Assembly: GCF_003854895.1 (NCBI RefSeq)
Contig: NZ_CP033966.1
Span: forward strand, 2,170,001 to 2,234,000
Direction of reading: 5' to 3'
Length of the DNA: 64,000 nt
From: Pigmentiphaga sp. H8
GTDB lineage: Bacteria > Pseudomonadota > Gammaproteobacteria > Burkholderiales > Burkholderiaceae_B
Shown here one piece after another: positions 26,127 through 34,282 of the stretch (its first letter is position 1; every line of letters begins with the position of its first letter). The notes beneath the pieces were generated by a model. That model ran no database searches, was not told the origin of the DNA, and was given only the letters and a program-made list of their open reading frames with translations. Made by a program: the position numbers and the translations under genes.

Positions 26127-26534
26127 TCATGGTTGCATGTCGCATTCCACGGGGCTGTCCACTTTCGGCAGCCACTTCAGACGGCGCCTGATCCAGGTCT
26201 GCCGTCGCACGGGTCCGAGGGCATCCCGCTGCGCCAGCGCGCCGACGCGCAATGTGTATGTCTTGGGGCTGCCGGGATCGGTGGCGTAGACCGGGCCGCC
26301 GCAAATCTCGCAGAATCCGTGGACGCGCTTGGCGCCGCTGGTGCCCGTCTTGATGTACTGGCGGGGCGTGCCGCTCCGGAGCCGGAAGGTATCCGCGGGC
26401 GCCAGGACGTTCAGCCGGAAAGCGGACCCGGACAAGGTCTGGCAATCCAGGCAATGACACATGTTCACCACCGCGGGATCGACCTCGGCTTCGTAGGTGA
26501 TCGCTCCGCAATGGCATTGGCCGTGTACCTTCAT
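26127..26534 (-). CDS. GFA/CENP-V family zinc protein
   Basis: This 135-residue protein has the glutathione-dependent formaldehyde-activating (GFA) fold: GQCHCGAITYEA at the N-terminus, CHCLDCQTLSGSAFR (about 27-41) and FCEICGGPVY (about 75), which provide the cysteine sets for two zinc sites. The family includes S-(hydroxymethyl)glutathione synthase-like proteins, but most members are uncharacterised. I start it at ATG 26534, where the conserved domain begins with MKVHGQCHC; the frame from 26603 would run into the promoter region and operator. It is divergent from the Bug gene at 26707 across an IclR-type box. Confidence 0.85.
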   Translation of the reverse strand: MKVHGQCHCGAITYEAEVDPAVVNMCHCLDCQTLSGSAFRLNVLAPADTFRLRSGTPRQYIKTGTSGAKRVHGFCEICGGPVYATDPGSPKTYTLRVGALAQRDALGPVRRQTWIRRRLKWLPKVDSPVECDMQP

Positions 26535-26595
26535 GTCAGGCTCCTGGGGACGAGTAATCGTGTCCCCTCGATCGTACCTCCATCCCTTGTTTTTA

Positions 26596-26614
26596 AGTTT
26601 CATTTAATGAAACT
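26596..26614. promoter_or_regulatory. IclR-type operator, perfect palindrome (box 1)
   Basis: AGTTTCATT-T-AATGAAACT is a perfect 9-1-9 palindrome in the gap between the GFA gene and the Bug gene. Variants of its core, GTTTCATTNAATGAAAC, recur at 31171, 31231, 34179, 38991 and 46940, always between divergent genes. It ends 12 bp upstream of the -35 hexamer at 26627. The IclR regulator at 37388 is the probable reader. Confidence 0.75.
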
Positions 26615-26626
26615 AGTTCCTAAAAT

Positions 26627-26655
26627 TTGACATGAACGCGGCCCGCCGATAAAGT
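26627..26655 (+). promoter_or_regulatory. sigma-70-type promoter for the Bug-MmgE/PrpD pair
   Basis: A perfect -35 hexamer TTGACA (26627-26632) is followed after exactly 17 bp by TAAAGT (26650-26655, four of six consensus bases). The -10 ends 51 bp before the GTG start of the Bug gene at 26707. Box 1 lies immediately upstream of the -35, a position compatible with activation, or with repression by steric effects. Confidence 0.55.
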
Positions 26656-26706
26656 CCTCGGCACCCGTGGCAATGGTGGATTGCCGAGAATGACGAGGAG
26701 ACCGGA

Positions 26707-27681
26707 GTGTTCAAGAAAAGCATCGCCGTGTGCTTGACGGCGGCAGTAGTCGGTGGGGCGGCACCGGCGTCCGCTCAGGAAGGCGGCCGCGCGCCGGTCC
26801 GTATCGTCGTGGCATCGGCGCCGGGAGGGAACGTCGACGTGCTTGGCCGTATCCTGGCGGAGCACTTGTCCGCGCTTACGCATCAGAACTATTACGTCGA
26901 GAACCGGGCGGGCGCGGGCGGAAACATCGGCACGGCCTATGTGGCGAAGGCCAAGCCCGATGGACAGACACTGCTGATCGTGTCCACCAGTCATACGAGC
27001 AATGTCCATCTCTACCGCAACGTCGGCTACGACCCGATAAAGAGCTTTGCACCCATCTCGAGCCTGGCCGGCTCGGCGTTCGCCATAGCGGTGCCCGTCG
27101 GCTCGAAGTACAAGACGCTCAAGGATCTCGTCGCCGACGCGCGTGCCCATCCGGGGGCGCTGAACTACGGATCCGCCGGGGTGGGGCAGGGCAACCATCT
27201 GGGCATGGAACTGCTGAAGTCAGACATAGGAATCGATCTGATGCATGTCCCCTTCACGTCCATGGGGGCGGTCGTCACCGCGCTGATGGGAGCGCAGGTG
27301 GACGTGGCGATGCTGACGCTGCCCGGCGCGTTGGCGGGGGCGGAAGCGGGGAAAGTGCGCATCTTGGGAGTCACCGGCCGTCAGCGCGTTCCCAAGCTGG
27401 CCACGGTTCTCACGATCCGGGAAGCCATTGGCCATGAGTTCGACCTGACCGCGTGGCAAGGCTTGCTCGGGCCAGCCGGAATGTCCGACAAGCAGGTCGC
27501 CGAGTTGAACCAGAACGTACGCAAGGTCATGGCCGACCCGCGGGTGGTGGAACAGCTCGACCGGATTGCCTTGACGCCGGATGTCTCGACGCCGGACGAA
27601 TTCGGTCGGTTCCTTTCGGCGGAAACCGCTCGCTGGGGCAAGGTGATCATCGATGCAAAGATCGGAGTGGAAAAGCAATGA
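26707..27681 (+). CDS. Bug/TctC-family periplasmic solute receptor (GTG start)
   Basis: This 324-residue Bug receptor starts at GTG 26707 with GAGGAG upstream. The Sec leader is likely cut after ASA (residue 23). It contains APGGNVDVLGRIL, VENRAGAGGNIG, KPDGQTLLIV and HVPFTSMGAV; Gln replaces the usual Tyr in DGYTLL. It follows the promoter and IclR-type box and overlaps the MmgE/PrpD gene by 4 bp (ATGA), so the two form an operon. It resembles the receptor at 54632 (shared GQGNHLGMELLK/GQGSHLGMELLK region). Ligand unknown. Confidence 0.92.
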   Translation: MFKKSIAVCLTAAVVGGAAPASAQEGGRAPVRIVVASAPGGNVDVLGRILAEHLSALTHQNYYVENRAGAGGNIGTAYVAKAKPDGQTLLIVSTSHTSNVHLYRNVGYDPIKSFAPISSLAGSAFAIAVPVGSKYKTLKDLVADARAHPGALNYGSAGVGQGNHLGMELLKSDIGIDLMHVPFTSMGAVVTALMGAQVDVAMLTLPGALAGAEAGKVRILGVTGRQRVPKLATVLTIREAIGHEFDLTAWQGLLGPAGMSDKQVAELNQNVRKVMADPRVVEQLDRIALTPDVSTPDEFGRFLSAETARWGKVIIDAKIGVEKQ

Positions 27682-29045
27682 TGCAAGCAACCCTGGCCCA
27701 GCGGTACGGAGAGTTCATCGTTTCCACGAAGCTCGCGGACATGCCGCCGGAAGCCGTGCGCAATGGCCAGATGCTGGTTGCCAGTACGCTGGCCAGCGCG
27801 GCGCTCGGATCTACGCTCGGGTCCAGCCGGACCATCCGGCGGCTGGAGGTGGAGCGGGGTGGAAAGCCGCTTGCGCAGGCATGGTTCGGGGACTGGGAAG
27901 GCTTGCCTGTCGTGGCCTGCGCCAGGGTGAACGCGCTGATGAGCGACGCGGCGGCTTCGGACGACAGCGATCTGAGGAACATAGTCCACAGTGGTACGCC
28001 CGCATGCGCGGCGGCCCTTGCCGTAGGGCAGGAGGTCGGCGCGTCGGGCGCGGAGGTCGTCGAGGCGATCGTCCTGGGGTATGAGGTCGCGGGCAACATC
28101 AATACGGCCATGGTGGGCGGGTTGCAGCGCAAGGGATTCCACGGTGGCATCGTGGCCAGCTTCGCGGCGGCGGCGGCCGCCGCGCGCCTGATGCGGCTGG
28201 ACGCGCAGGGCGCGGCACATGCCCTCGCGCTGGCCGCGACCTCGATGGGAGGGCTGCACGCGGCCGCGGCGACCAGTCTTGCGCGCGAGTACATCGCGGG
28301 CAATGCAGCGATGATGGGGGTCCAGGGCGCCCAGGCGGCCAGGCTTGGCTACGAGGGGGAGATCGCGACGTTCGAGATGAGCCGGGGGTTTTTCCAGACG
28401 CTCGGGCCCGGCCATGACGCCAACGCGGTCATCGGAGAACTGGGCGAGAAGTGGAGCATACTGAGCGAACTCGGAATCAAGCTGGTGCCGGGAGGCTCGC
28501 CGTTCCACGCGGTTGCCGAAGCCGCCGCGATGGCCGCGCACGAGGGGGCGCTGCGGGTGGAAGATATCAGGCAGATCGTCTTCACGTTGCCGGACTATCC
28601 GTTTCCAGGGCCCAAGCATCCAACAGACCTGATCGGCATCGCTCATAGCCCCTTCTACTTCGCGGCTGCGGGCGCGGCGGACCACGACTACCACTGGGAA
28701 CATGCGTTTCCCGGGAAGATCGGCGATCCGCGCATCCGCTCCTTGTTCGACCGCGTTACGCGTCTGGACCGGGAGGTTCCCGACAAGGCGTCATACAAGA
28801 GCGGCGCCATCGTAAGCATCGAGACGACGGATGGCCGGGTGATCGAGAAATCCGTGCAGTACCCCAAGGGTGCGGCCTTGCGCGGCATCGGGTGGGACGA
28901 GATCCACGCCAAGTACCAGGCGCTCATCCCGTATGCGGACGTTGGGCAGGTAGAGGTCGATCGCAGTTTCGCATTGATCCGGAGCTTGCCGGAAGTGCCG
29001 GATGTCCGGCAATTGCTCGATTCGCTGAGCCAGCCCTCGCGGTAG
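27678..29045 (+). CDS. MmgE/PrpD family protein
   Basis: The 455-residue product shows the family domain, with ASDDSDLRNIVHSGTPACAAALAVG (about 92-116; the canonical FDD-H region is SDDSD with IVHSG) and KLVPGGSPFHAVAEAA in the second domain, where most members have KxYP. This places it in a divergent branch of the family, so the reaction may differ from the others in the window. The correct start is ATG 27678 overlapping the Bug stop (ATGA); the longer frame from 27453 lies inside the Bug gene. It is converged upon by the Bug gene at 29084, with a strong hairpin between them. Confidence 0.87.
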   Translation: MMQATLAQRYGEFIVSTKLADMPPEAVRNGQMLVASTLASAALGSTLGSSRTIRRLEVERGGKPLAQAWFGDWEGLPVVACARVNALMSDAAASDDSDLRNIVHSGTPACAAALAVGQEVGASGAEVVEAIVLGYEVAGNINTAMVGGLQRKGFHGGIVASFAAAAAAARLMRLDAQGAAHALALAATSMGGLHAAAATSLAREYIAGNAAMMGVQGAQAARLGYEGEIATFEMSRGFFQTLGPGHDANAVIGELGEKWSILSELGIKLVPGGSPFHAVAEAAAMAAHEGALRVEDIRQIVFTLPDYPFPGPKHPTDLIGIAHSPFYFAAAGAADHDYHWEHAFPGKIGDPRIRSLFDRVTRLDREVPDKASYKSGAIVSIETTDGRVIEKSVQYPKGAALRGIGWDEIHAKYQALIPYADVGQVEVDRSFALIRSLPEVPDVRQLLDSLSQPSR

Positions 29046-29051
29046 GTCGGG

Positions 29052-29076
29052 CGCCGGGATGCGGGGCATCCCGGCG
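29052..29076. terminator. 11-bp hairpin between convergent genes
   Basis: CGCCGGGATGC-GGG-GCATCCCGGCG forms a perfect 11-bp stem with a 3-base loop, 6 bp after the MmgE/PrpD stop and 7 bp before the end of the convergent Bug gene. There is no T-run on either strand, so it is not a canonical intrinsic terminator, but its location fits a bidirectional transcription end or mRNA 3' stabiliser. Confidence 0.6.
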
Positions 29077-29083
29077 TTCCGCA

Positions 29084-30079
29084 TTACTGGCTGCCGGCCT
29101 TGATTCCGGATTGCTGGATGATGGCTCCCCAGCGTGAATACTCTTGCGCGATGTAACGGCCCATCTCCGCGCTGGTCATGGTGCGGGGCGTCGCGCCCTG
29201 CGTCAGGAAGTGTTCGCGGACTTCCGGGGCTTCCATCACCTTGCGTATCTCCTCGCTGAGCCGGCTGGCAATGTCGGCAGGCAGCCCGGCTGGCGCCACC
29301 ATGCCGTACCAGCCCGACGCCGTGCCGATTTCCGAGATGCCGAGTTCCGCGAACGTGGGGACGTCGGGCAGGAGAGGGGAGCGGGTCGCCCCGGTGACGG
29401 CGAGCGCGCGCAGCCTGTTCGACTTGATGCCCGCCAGGGCGGCGACGACCGTGGGCATCGATGCGTCGACGTGGCCCGCCATGACGTCGGTCAGCGCCGG
29501 GCCCGATCCCTTGTAGGCGACGAACTCGAACTTGACCCCGGCCGCGCGCTGCAGGAGCTCGCTGGCCAGGTGGCCGGGCGCGGCCTGTCCCGTCGTGGCG
29601 ACGGAAAGCGGGGTGGCGCGGGACTTGAGCTCACGAAGAAAGGCATTCAGGCCCGCACCGGGGATGGCCAAGTTGGCGACTAGAACGTTCGGGACGTCGG
29701 CGACCATCGAGATCGGCGTGAAATCCTTGATCGGATCGGCCTTGTTCGTGCCGTAGAGATAGGGGTTGGTGGTCAACCCCATGGTCGTGATCAGCAGCGT
29801 GTATCCGTCCGGCTTGGCTGCCGCGGCATGCGTCGCCGCCACCAGGCCGTTGGCGCCCGGGCGGTTCTCCACGACGATGGTCTGGCCCAGCACCGGACCG
29901 AGATACTGGGCTATGGCTCGGGCGACGAAATCGCCCGAGCCGCCCGGGGCGAAGCCGACCAGGAGCGAGATGGGCTTGGTGGGATAGGCGGCTTCCTTGG
30001 CGGCCGCGGGCGAGAACTGGCCGGCCATCGCGGCCGCCAACGTCACGATCGTCAACTGCAGGTTGCGGTTCGTCTTCAC
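29084..30079 (-). CDS. Bug/TctC-family periplasmic solute receptor (GTG start)
   Basis: The 331-residue Bug receptor starts at GTG 30079, preceded by GGAGAA. It has a Sec leader cut near PAAA (residue 27), then YPTKPISLLVGFAPGGSGDF, VENRPGANGLVA, KPDGYTLLIT and FVAYKGSGPALTDVMAGHVD. It lies 38 bp downstream of another Bug gene (30118) on the same strand, so two receptors appear co-expressed from the region carrying boxes 2 and 3. Tandem receptors may bind different acids for one permease. No membrane subunits are present. Confidence 0.92.
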   Translation of the reverse strand: MKTNRNLQLTIVTLAAAMAGQFSPAAAKEAAYPTKPISLLVGFAPGGSGDFVARAIAQYLGPVLGQTIVVENRPGANGLVAATHAAAAKPDGYTLLITTMGLTTNPYLYGTNKADPIKDFTPISMVADVPNVLVANLAIPGAGLNAFLRELKSRATPLSVATTGQAAPGHLASELLQRAAGVKFEFVAYKGSGPALTDVMAGHVDASMPTVVAALAGIKSNRLRALAVTGATRSPLLPDVPTFAELGISEIGTASGWYGMVAPAGLPADIASRLSEEIRKVMEAPEVREHFLTQGATPRTMTSAEMGRYIAQEYSRWGAIIQQSGIKAGSQ

Positions 30080-30117
30080 GTCATTCTCCGATAGTGCATC
30101 GATGGGACCGGTAACCG

Positions 30118-31101
30118 TCAGTTAGCCAGGTTGATCTTGCTCCGGAAGCCGCGCCACTTCGCGATGTCCTCCGTGACGAACTTCTTGAAGCTCTCCGGCG
30201 TGCTGACTTGAGGATCGAAGAATTTGTCCTGTAGATACTTGATGGCTTCCGGATCCCGGGAAACCGCGTTGACCGCGGCATTGAGCCTGGCGATGACGTC
30301 GGGAGGCGTGCCCTTGGGCGCGAGGAGGCCGTAGTAGGTATAGGGATCCACGCCTCCCAGCCCGGGCGTCTTGGCTTCCGACAGCGCGGGCACGTCGGGG
30401 ATCGCCTTGGAGCGTTGGGAGCCGGTGATGGCGATGCCGCGCACCTTGCCGTTGAGGATCTGCGGCACCGCGCTTTGCAGGGGTCCCAGTCCGAAGTGGA
30501 CGGAGCCTTCGGCGATGGCATTCAGGATCTCGGCGTCGGCCTTGTAGGGAATATGAATGGCATGGCTCTGGCCGACGCTGAGCAGGTACTCGATTTGCAG
30601 GTGGCTGGCGGAGCCCACGCCCGAGGAGCCATAGTTGAGCTTGTCCGGATTGTCCCTGCCGTATTGCAGCAGCTCGTCTATGGACTTCGCGGGAATTCTG
30701 GGGGAGGCGATGATCGCCCCCGGCGCCGACGCCGCCAGCGCGACGAATTCGAAATCCTTCAAGGGGTCGTAGGGCAGGTCGGTGCGCACGCCGGGTCCTT
30801 GCGAAAGGGAAGAGCCCGTTGCCATGAACAGGGTGTAGCCATCCGGCCGGGCGGACGTGGTGCCGCGGATGGCGACGAGCTGGGAGGCTCCCGGCTTGTT
30901 TTCCACGACGACGGGCGACTTGAGCATCTCCCCCATCTTCAAGGCGTAGTACCTGGCTACCGCGTCCGTCGAGCCTCCCGCGCTGAAGCCGATCAGTATC
31001 TTGATCGGCCTGGAGGGAAAGTCGGAAGCCTGGACGGGAATCACGGCCGCGGCAAGCGAGATGCCACAGACCAGGAATAGAAAGCGCTTCTGCAACCGCA
31101 T
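30118..31101 (-). CDS. Bug/TctC-family periplasmic solute receptor
   Basis: This 327-residue Bug receptor is read from ATG 31101, which has CAGGAGACAT upstream; the frame from 31158 would extend into operator sequence. The leader is cut after VQA (residue 25). Motifs are FPSRPIKILIGFSAGGSTDAVAR, VENKPGASQLVA, RPDGYTLFMA and HIPYKADAEILNAIAEG. It is the first gene leftward from the intergenic region with two or three IclR-type boxes and is followed by a second Bug gene after 38 bp. It is not a close duplicate of that neighbour. Confidence 0.92.
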   Translation of the reverse strand: MRLQKRFLFLVCGISLAAAVIPVQASDFPSRPIKILIGFSAGGSTDAVARYYALKMGEMLKSPVVVENKPGASQLVAIRGTTSARPDGYTLFMATGSSLSQGPGVRTDLPYDPLKDFEFVALAASAPGAIIASPRIPAKSIDELLQYGRDNPDKLNYGSSGVGSASHLQIEYLLSVGQSHAIHIPYKADAEILNAIAEGSVHFGLGPLQSAVPQILNGKVRGIAITGSQRSKAIPDVPALSEAKTPGLGGVDPYTYYGLLAPKGTPPDVIARLNAAVNAVSRDPEAIKYLQDKFFDPQVSTPESFKKFVTEDIAKWRGFRSKINLAN

Positions 31102-31151
31102 GGATGTCTCCTGCCTGATTAGTTTGTCGCGTGCACAGGCTACCGCAAAAA

Positions 31152-31187
31152 AGATCATTAAATGAAATTGGTTTCAATAAGTGAAAC
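31152..31187. promoter_or_regulatory. IclR-type operator (box 2) with adjacent degenerate copy
   Basis: GTTTCAATAAGTGAAAC (31171-31187) matches 14 of 16 defined positions of GTTTCATTNAATGAAAC. Directly next to it, 31152-31168 read on the minus strand gives ATTTCATTTAATGATCT, with one intact arm. Both lie between the leftward Bug pair and the rightward cupin gene. Confidence 0.65.
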
Positions 31188-31230
31188 TAATTTGATAAAT
31201 CTAAGTGGGCATCAACCATGTACGTCGTTG

Positions 31231-31247
31231 GTTTCAATGAATGAAAC
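31231..31247. promoter_or_regulatory. IclR-type operator (box 3)
   Basis: GTTTCAATGAATGAAAC differs from the consensus palindrome at only one defined base. It starts exactly 60 bp from box 2 in the same divergent gap, so a regulator tetramer could contact both. It is 110 bp upstream of the cupin start at 31358. Confidence 0.7.
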
Positions 31248-31357
31248 CTGTGCTATTGAATAAAACCTCGTGATAAGATACGGGCCAAGTTGGCTGGGAA
31301 GGGGTGAGCTCTCCTGGTGGCGATATCCAAATCGAGCTTGGCACATAGGAGCTGATC

Positions 31358-32110
31358 ATGATTTACGCACGCAGCGGTGCAGAAGCGCTCTCGGAGCGCA
31401 TCGAGATTGTTTCGCCCGGTACCGGGCATCTTCATTGGGGGACGGTGTTCTTCGGCCCGCGTAGTTCCAAGGAGCGCGCGCCCGGTCCGCAGGCCACGAT
31501 GTCGGAACTGGACGCGAATGAATCCCTCGTGCCGCACTTCCACGGCGTCTCCATGTTCCAGTTGTTCATTGCGGGGTCCGGGACGATCGGCAACCGGGGG
31601 CAGCAGCTGAAGCCGCTGACTATCCAGTTCAAGGACCACCACACGGCCTATGGGCCGATCACCGCCGGTCCGCAAGGACTGTCCTTCGTGGCCTTGCGGA
31701 TGTTCACCGGGAACTCGGAACCGGTCTACCTGAACGCGGAGGGTTACCGTGATCGCCTGAAACCCAGCAAACGGCGCAACCTGACGTCGGAGCCCGTCGC
31801 GTTTTCGATCGAGCCGCTGCTGCGGTCGAGGAAGGACGTCTCATGGGAGACCATGCTCAAGGGCGACGACGAAATGCATGCAAGTGTCGTGCGCCTGGGG
31901 GCGGGCATGACGGTCGAGGGGCCGGATCCGAGCCGGTCCGGAGGCTACTACGTATTCGTCGGCAACGGCTCGATCGTTCATGGCGGCACGGAGCTGGGAC
32001 TCTGGTCGATGGTCGTCGTCGAGAACACCGAGTCGCCCTACGCCATCCAGGCGGGCAAGGATGGTGCCGAAGTCCTGGTCCTGGAGTTTCCCAAGAGCGA
32101 CCTGGAGTGA
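31358..32110 (+). CDS. cupin-fold protein of unknown function
   Basis: The 250-residue product appears to be a cupin: residues about 57-72 read VPHFHGVSMFQLFIAG, giving a likely metal site His60, His62 and Gln68, and a second, poorer beta-barrel region runs from about 150 to 245 without an obvious histidine set. No signal peptide is seen. It stands alone between three IclR-type boxes and a strong terminator, so it is a one-gene transcript, apparently a regulon member. Cupins cover dioxygenases, isomerases and ligand-binding proteins; I cannot pick one. Confidence 0.8.
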   Translation: MIYARSGAEALSERIEIVSPGTGHLHWGTVFFGPRSSKERAPGPQATMSELDANESLVPHFHGVSMFQLFIAGSGTIGNRGQQLKPLTIQFKDHHTAYGPITAGPQGLSFVALRMFTGNSEPVYLNAEGYRDRLKPSKRRNLTSEPVAFSIEPLLRSRKDVSWETMLKGDDEMHASVVRLGAGMTVEGPDPSRSGGYYVFVGNGSIVHGGTELGLWSMVVVENTESPYAIQAGKDGAEVLVLEFPKSDLE

Positions 32111-32127
32111 ACGGGAACGATTAAGGG

Positions 32128-32152
32128 AACGGCGCTTGGCGCCGTTTTTTTT
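32128..32152 (+). terminator. intrinsic terminator after the cupin gene
   Basis: AACGGCGC-TTG-GCGCCGTT is a perfect 8-bp stem with a 3-base loop, followed by an uninterrupted run of eight T (32145-32152). It lies 17 bp after the cupin stop and is a textbook rho-independent terminator. Confidence 0.92.
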
Positions 32153-32176
32153 GCGCTCCACGGAGCGGGAAGCCCG

Positions 32177-32410
32177 TTACTTGGGCAGCAGCATGTCCAC
32201 GATGACTCTTACCAGCTCGACATAGCTGCGCAGGATCAGGTACAGGAATGCCGCCAGCGCGGCGCCGACGGGCAAGGCGACGGGATAGCCGTGCGCCAGC
32301 CATATCCAGATGCTGAGCAGCAGCAGCGCCACGGCGCAGACGGGGGGTAGAAGGTCGCCGCGCGCGACGATGAGATTGAGAATGCGGTACGGGTCATTGG
32401 GGTGGGACAT
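32177..32410 (-). CDS. small two-helix membrane protein
   Basis: The 77-residue product has two hydrophobic segments (about 21-39 and 43-61: PPVCAVALLLLSIWIWLA and ALPVGAALAAFLYLIL) separated by a short HGYP turn, and short charged ends. I do not recognise a family. It starts inside the end of the flavoprotein gene (17-bp overlap) with AGGAG upstream, so it is co-translated with that oxidoreductase. A role as membrane anchor or quinone-side partner of the flavoprotein is possible but purely inferred. Confidence 0.75.
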   Translation of the reverse strand: MSHPNDPYRILNLIVARGDLLPPVCAVALLLLSIWIWLAHGYPVALPVGAALAAFLYLILRSYVELVRVIVDMLLPK

Positions 32411-33821
32411 CTGGGCTCCTTTGCCAGGCGGCGATGTGGTCGGCGGCGCGCAGCGCGGTGACCGTGGATCGGGTCAGGCCACCCAGGTAGGCGACATGTT
32501 CGCCCCCTTCCAGTCCGCCCGCGGCACAGCCGGCGGCGTACAGACCGGGAATGGGCTGATCGTTTGGTCCCATGACTCGGGCATGGCCGTCGATGGCCAG
32601 GCCGCCCATCGTGTATGTCATGCCGGCGCACAGGCGGACCGCGAAGTACGGACCTTGGCGCAGGGAGTAGGGCTTCAGGCGTTCGGCGGTCCGGGGTGGC
32701 GCCAGGGTTTCCGTTTTGCCTTGCTCGACGGCCTCGTTGTAGTCCGACACCGTTCGTGCCAGGCGCTGGGGATCCAGGTCGAGCTTTCCGGCCAGTTCGG
32801 ACACGGTCGGGGCGGTGTATACCGTGGCCCCTTTCTGCGGCAGTTGCGGATTGGCCGGCGAAATGAACTCGCGCCCCGGGCCGGTCCACACCGCCTCGTT
32901 GAAGATCGCGACCGTGCCCAGGGGATCGTCCTGGGCGGCGATGGCGTTGACGAGATAGACCCCGCCGCGTCCTTCGTCGGCGATGCGGCGGCACGAGGCA
33001 TCGACGACGATTCCCGCGCTGCAAAGAAAGTCGGCGATGGGAAACGGAGACAGCGCATCGTTGTCCATGGCCTCCCGCGCCAGGACGTGTCCGTAGAACC
33101 GGCTCATGCCGACGACTTGCGCTCCCGCCCGCATGGCCATTTGCAGCCCATCGCCGGTGCCGCTTCCCGAATTGCGCTGCCTGATCTTCCCGGGACTTGT
33201 CGTGATGTATCTTGCGACCAGTTCGGGGTTCGCCTGAAACCCGCCGTCGCAGATGACGACGGCCCGTGCGTGAATACGCAGCGGCGTTTCCTGGCGCAGG
33301 ACATCCACCCCCACGCAGCGGCCCGCGTTCATGACGAGGCCGTTCGCCCTGGCGCCGAGCAGGACTTCGCCGCCGTTCCTGGCCAGTTCCGCGGTCAGGG
33401 TCCGGATAAGAACGTCGCCGCCGCGTCCCTCCCAGTACTTGTCCTGGTTCAGGTTGATGGGAGGCGCGAGAGAGTGCTTCCTGAATATCTCGTGGCCGAC
33501 CTTGATGAAGCGCACGCCCTTTGCCTTCAGCCATGCGGTCGCGGCGCGAATGTCGCCCGCGAGGGCCTGGACGAGTTCGGGATTGGCGGTGTCCCGCGTC
33601 CGCTGGCTGATGGCTTCGAGTATGACCTCGGGCGGGTCATCCACGTCCCGGTGGGCAACGTGGAATGCCCCCCCGGCAATTCGGGTGTTGCAGGGATATC
33701 TGTCGTCGGTTCCCTTTTCGAGAACGACGGTTCTGATCCTGAGTTCCGACAGGCGTAGCGCGGTGGACAGGCCGGCGATGCCGGCGCCGATGACCACGGC
33801 TTCGTAGTTGAGCTCTTGCAT
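32394..33821 (-). CDS. FAD-dependent oxidoreductase, fumarate reductase/tricarballylate dehydrogenase-like
   Basis: This 475-residue flavoprotein has an N-terminal dinucleotide motif VVIGAGIAGLS (9-19), RYPCNTRIAGG (about 42), a middle capping domain and the C-terminal FAD-contact blocks YTMGGLAIDGHARV and IPGLYAAGCAAGGLEGG. Family members (fumarate reductase flavoproteins, TcuA, ketosteroid dehydrogenases) introduce or reduce C=C bonds next to carbonyl or carboxyl groups. No signal peptide is visible. It is closely related to the flavoprotein at 35089; the two sit on opposite sides of one IclR-type box. It is preceded by a YciI-like gene and followed by a small membrane protein. Confidence 0.92.
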   Translation of the reverse strand: MQELNYEAVVIGAGIAGLSTALRLSELRIRTVVLEKGTDDRYPCNTRIAGGAFHVAHRDVDDPPEVILEAISQRTRDTANPELVQALAGDIRAATAWLKAKGVRFIKVGHEIFRKHSLAPPINLNQDKYWEGRGGDVLIRTLTAELARNGGEVLLGARANGLVMNAGRCVGVDVLRQETPLRIHARAVVICDGGFQANPELVARYITTSPGKIRQRNSGSGTGDGLQMAMRAGAQVVGMSRFYGHVLAREAMDNDALSPFPIADFLCSAGIVVDASCRRIADEGRGGVYLVNAIAAQDDPLGTVAIFNEAVWTGPGREFISPANPQLPQKGATVYTAPTVSELAGKLDLDPQRLARTVSDYNEAVEQGKTETLAPPRTAERLKPYSLRQGPYFAVRLCAGMTYTMGGLAIDGHARVMGPNDQPIPGLYAAGCAAGGLEGGEHVAYLGGLTRSTVTALRAADHIAAWQRSPDVPPQ

Positions 33822-33863
33822 GGGAATCCCGTCGATCGGTTGAGACGAGAGGGGAGCGGGTCT

Positions 33864-34160
33864 TCAGGCCGCCCGCTCGGGAAAGAATCGCCCCTTCCTG
33901 ATGCGCCTGATCACGACCGTGTCGAAGACCCCGGCGCGATAGAAGGTCTCGTTGTGGACGAAGGCCTCGGCATCCTGGCGCGTGGGGACGTTGACGATGA
34001 AGAGGCTGCCGATGTTGGCCGAACCGTCGTCTGCTTCCTGGGGGCCGGTGAAGAAGATGTGTCGGTCGTTGTCGTCCAGGTATTGGCGGTGTTCGGCAAG
34101 CAGGCGGTTGCGTGTCTCCAGCTGCGACGGCTTGTCGGTGCACATGATCATCCAAAGCAT
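33864..34160 (-). CDS. YciI-like (YCII-related) protein
   Basis: The 98-residue product has the YCII ferredoxin-like fold signature: TDKPSQLETRNRLLAEHRQYL near the N-terminus with the conserved Arg/His, GSLFIVNVPTRQDAEAFVHNETFYRAGVFD in the second half. Such proteins include a 5-chloro-muconolactone dehalogenase domain, but most have no known function. ATG 34160 has AAAGGAGA upstream. It is the first gene of the leftward unit YciI-flavoprotein-membrane protein, with 42 bp to the flavoprotein gene, and lies directly next to an IclR-type box. Confidence 0.87.
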   Translation of the reverse strand: MLWMIMCTDKPSQLETRNRLLAEHRQYLDDNDRHIFFTGPQEADDGSANIGSLFIVNVPTRQDAEAFVHNETFYRAGVFDTVVIRRIRKGRFFPERAA

Positions 34161-34178
34161 GGCGGTCTCCTTTTATTG

Positions 34179-34195
34179 GTTTCGAAGAATGGAAC
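34179..34195. promoter_or_regulatory. IclR-type operator (box 4, degenerate)
   Basis: GTTTCGAAGAATGGAAC matches 12 of 16 defined consensus positions, with the AATGGAAC arm also seen in box 6. It lies between the YciI gene and the SDR at 34283. The nonamer TGATACCAT follows at 34218-34226, as near boxes 5 and 6. Confidence 0.5.
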
Positions 34196-34282
34196 TAGTA
34201 TTGATTGTCAGAACTCATGATACCATGCGATCGTCGAATCTCAATCATTTCTGTGTAGGCGAACATGGGACAAGGAGGCGTG

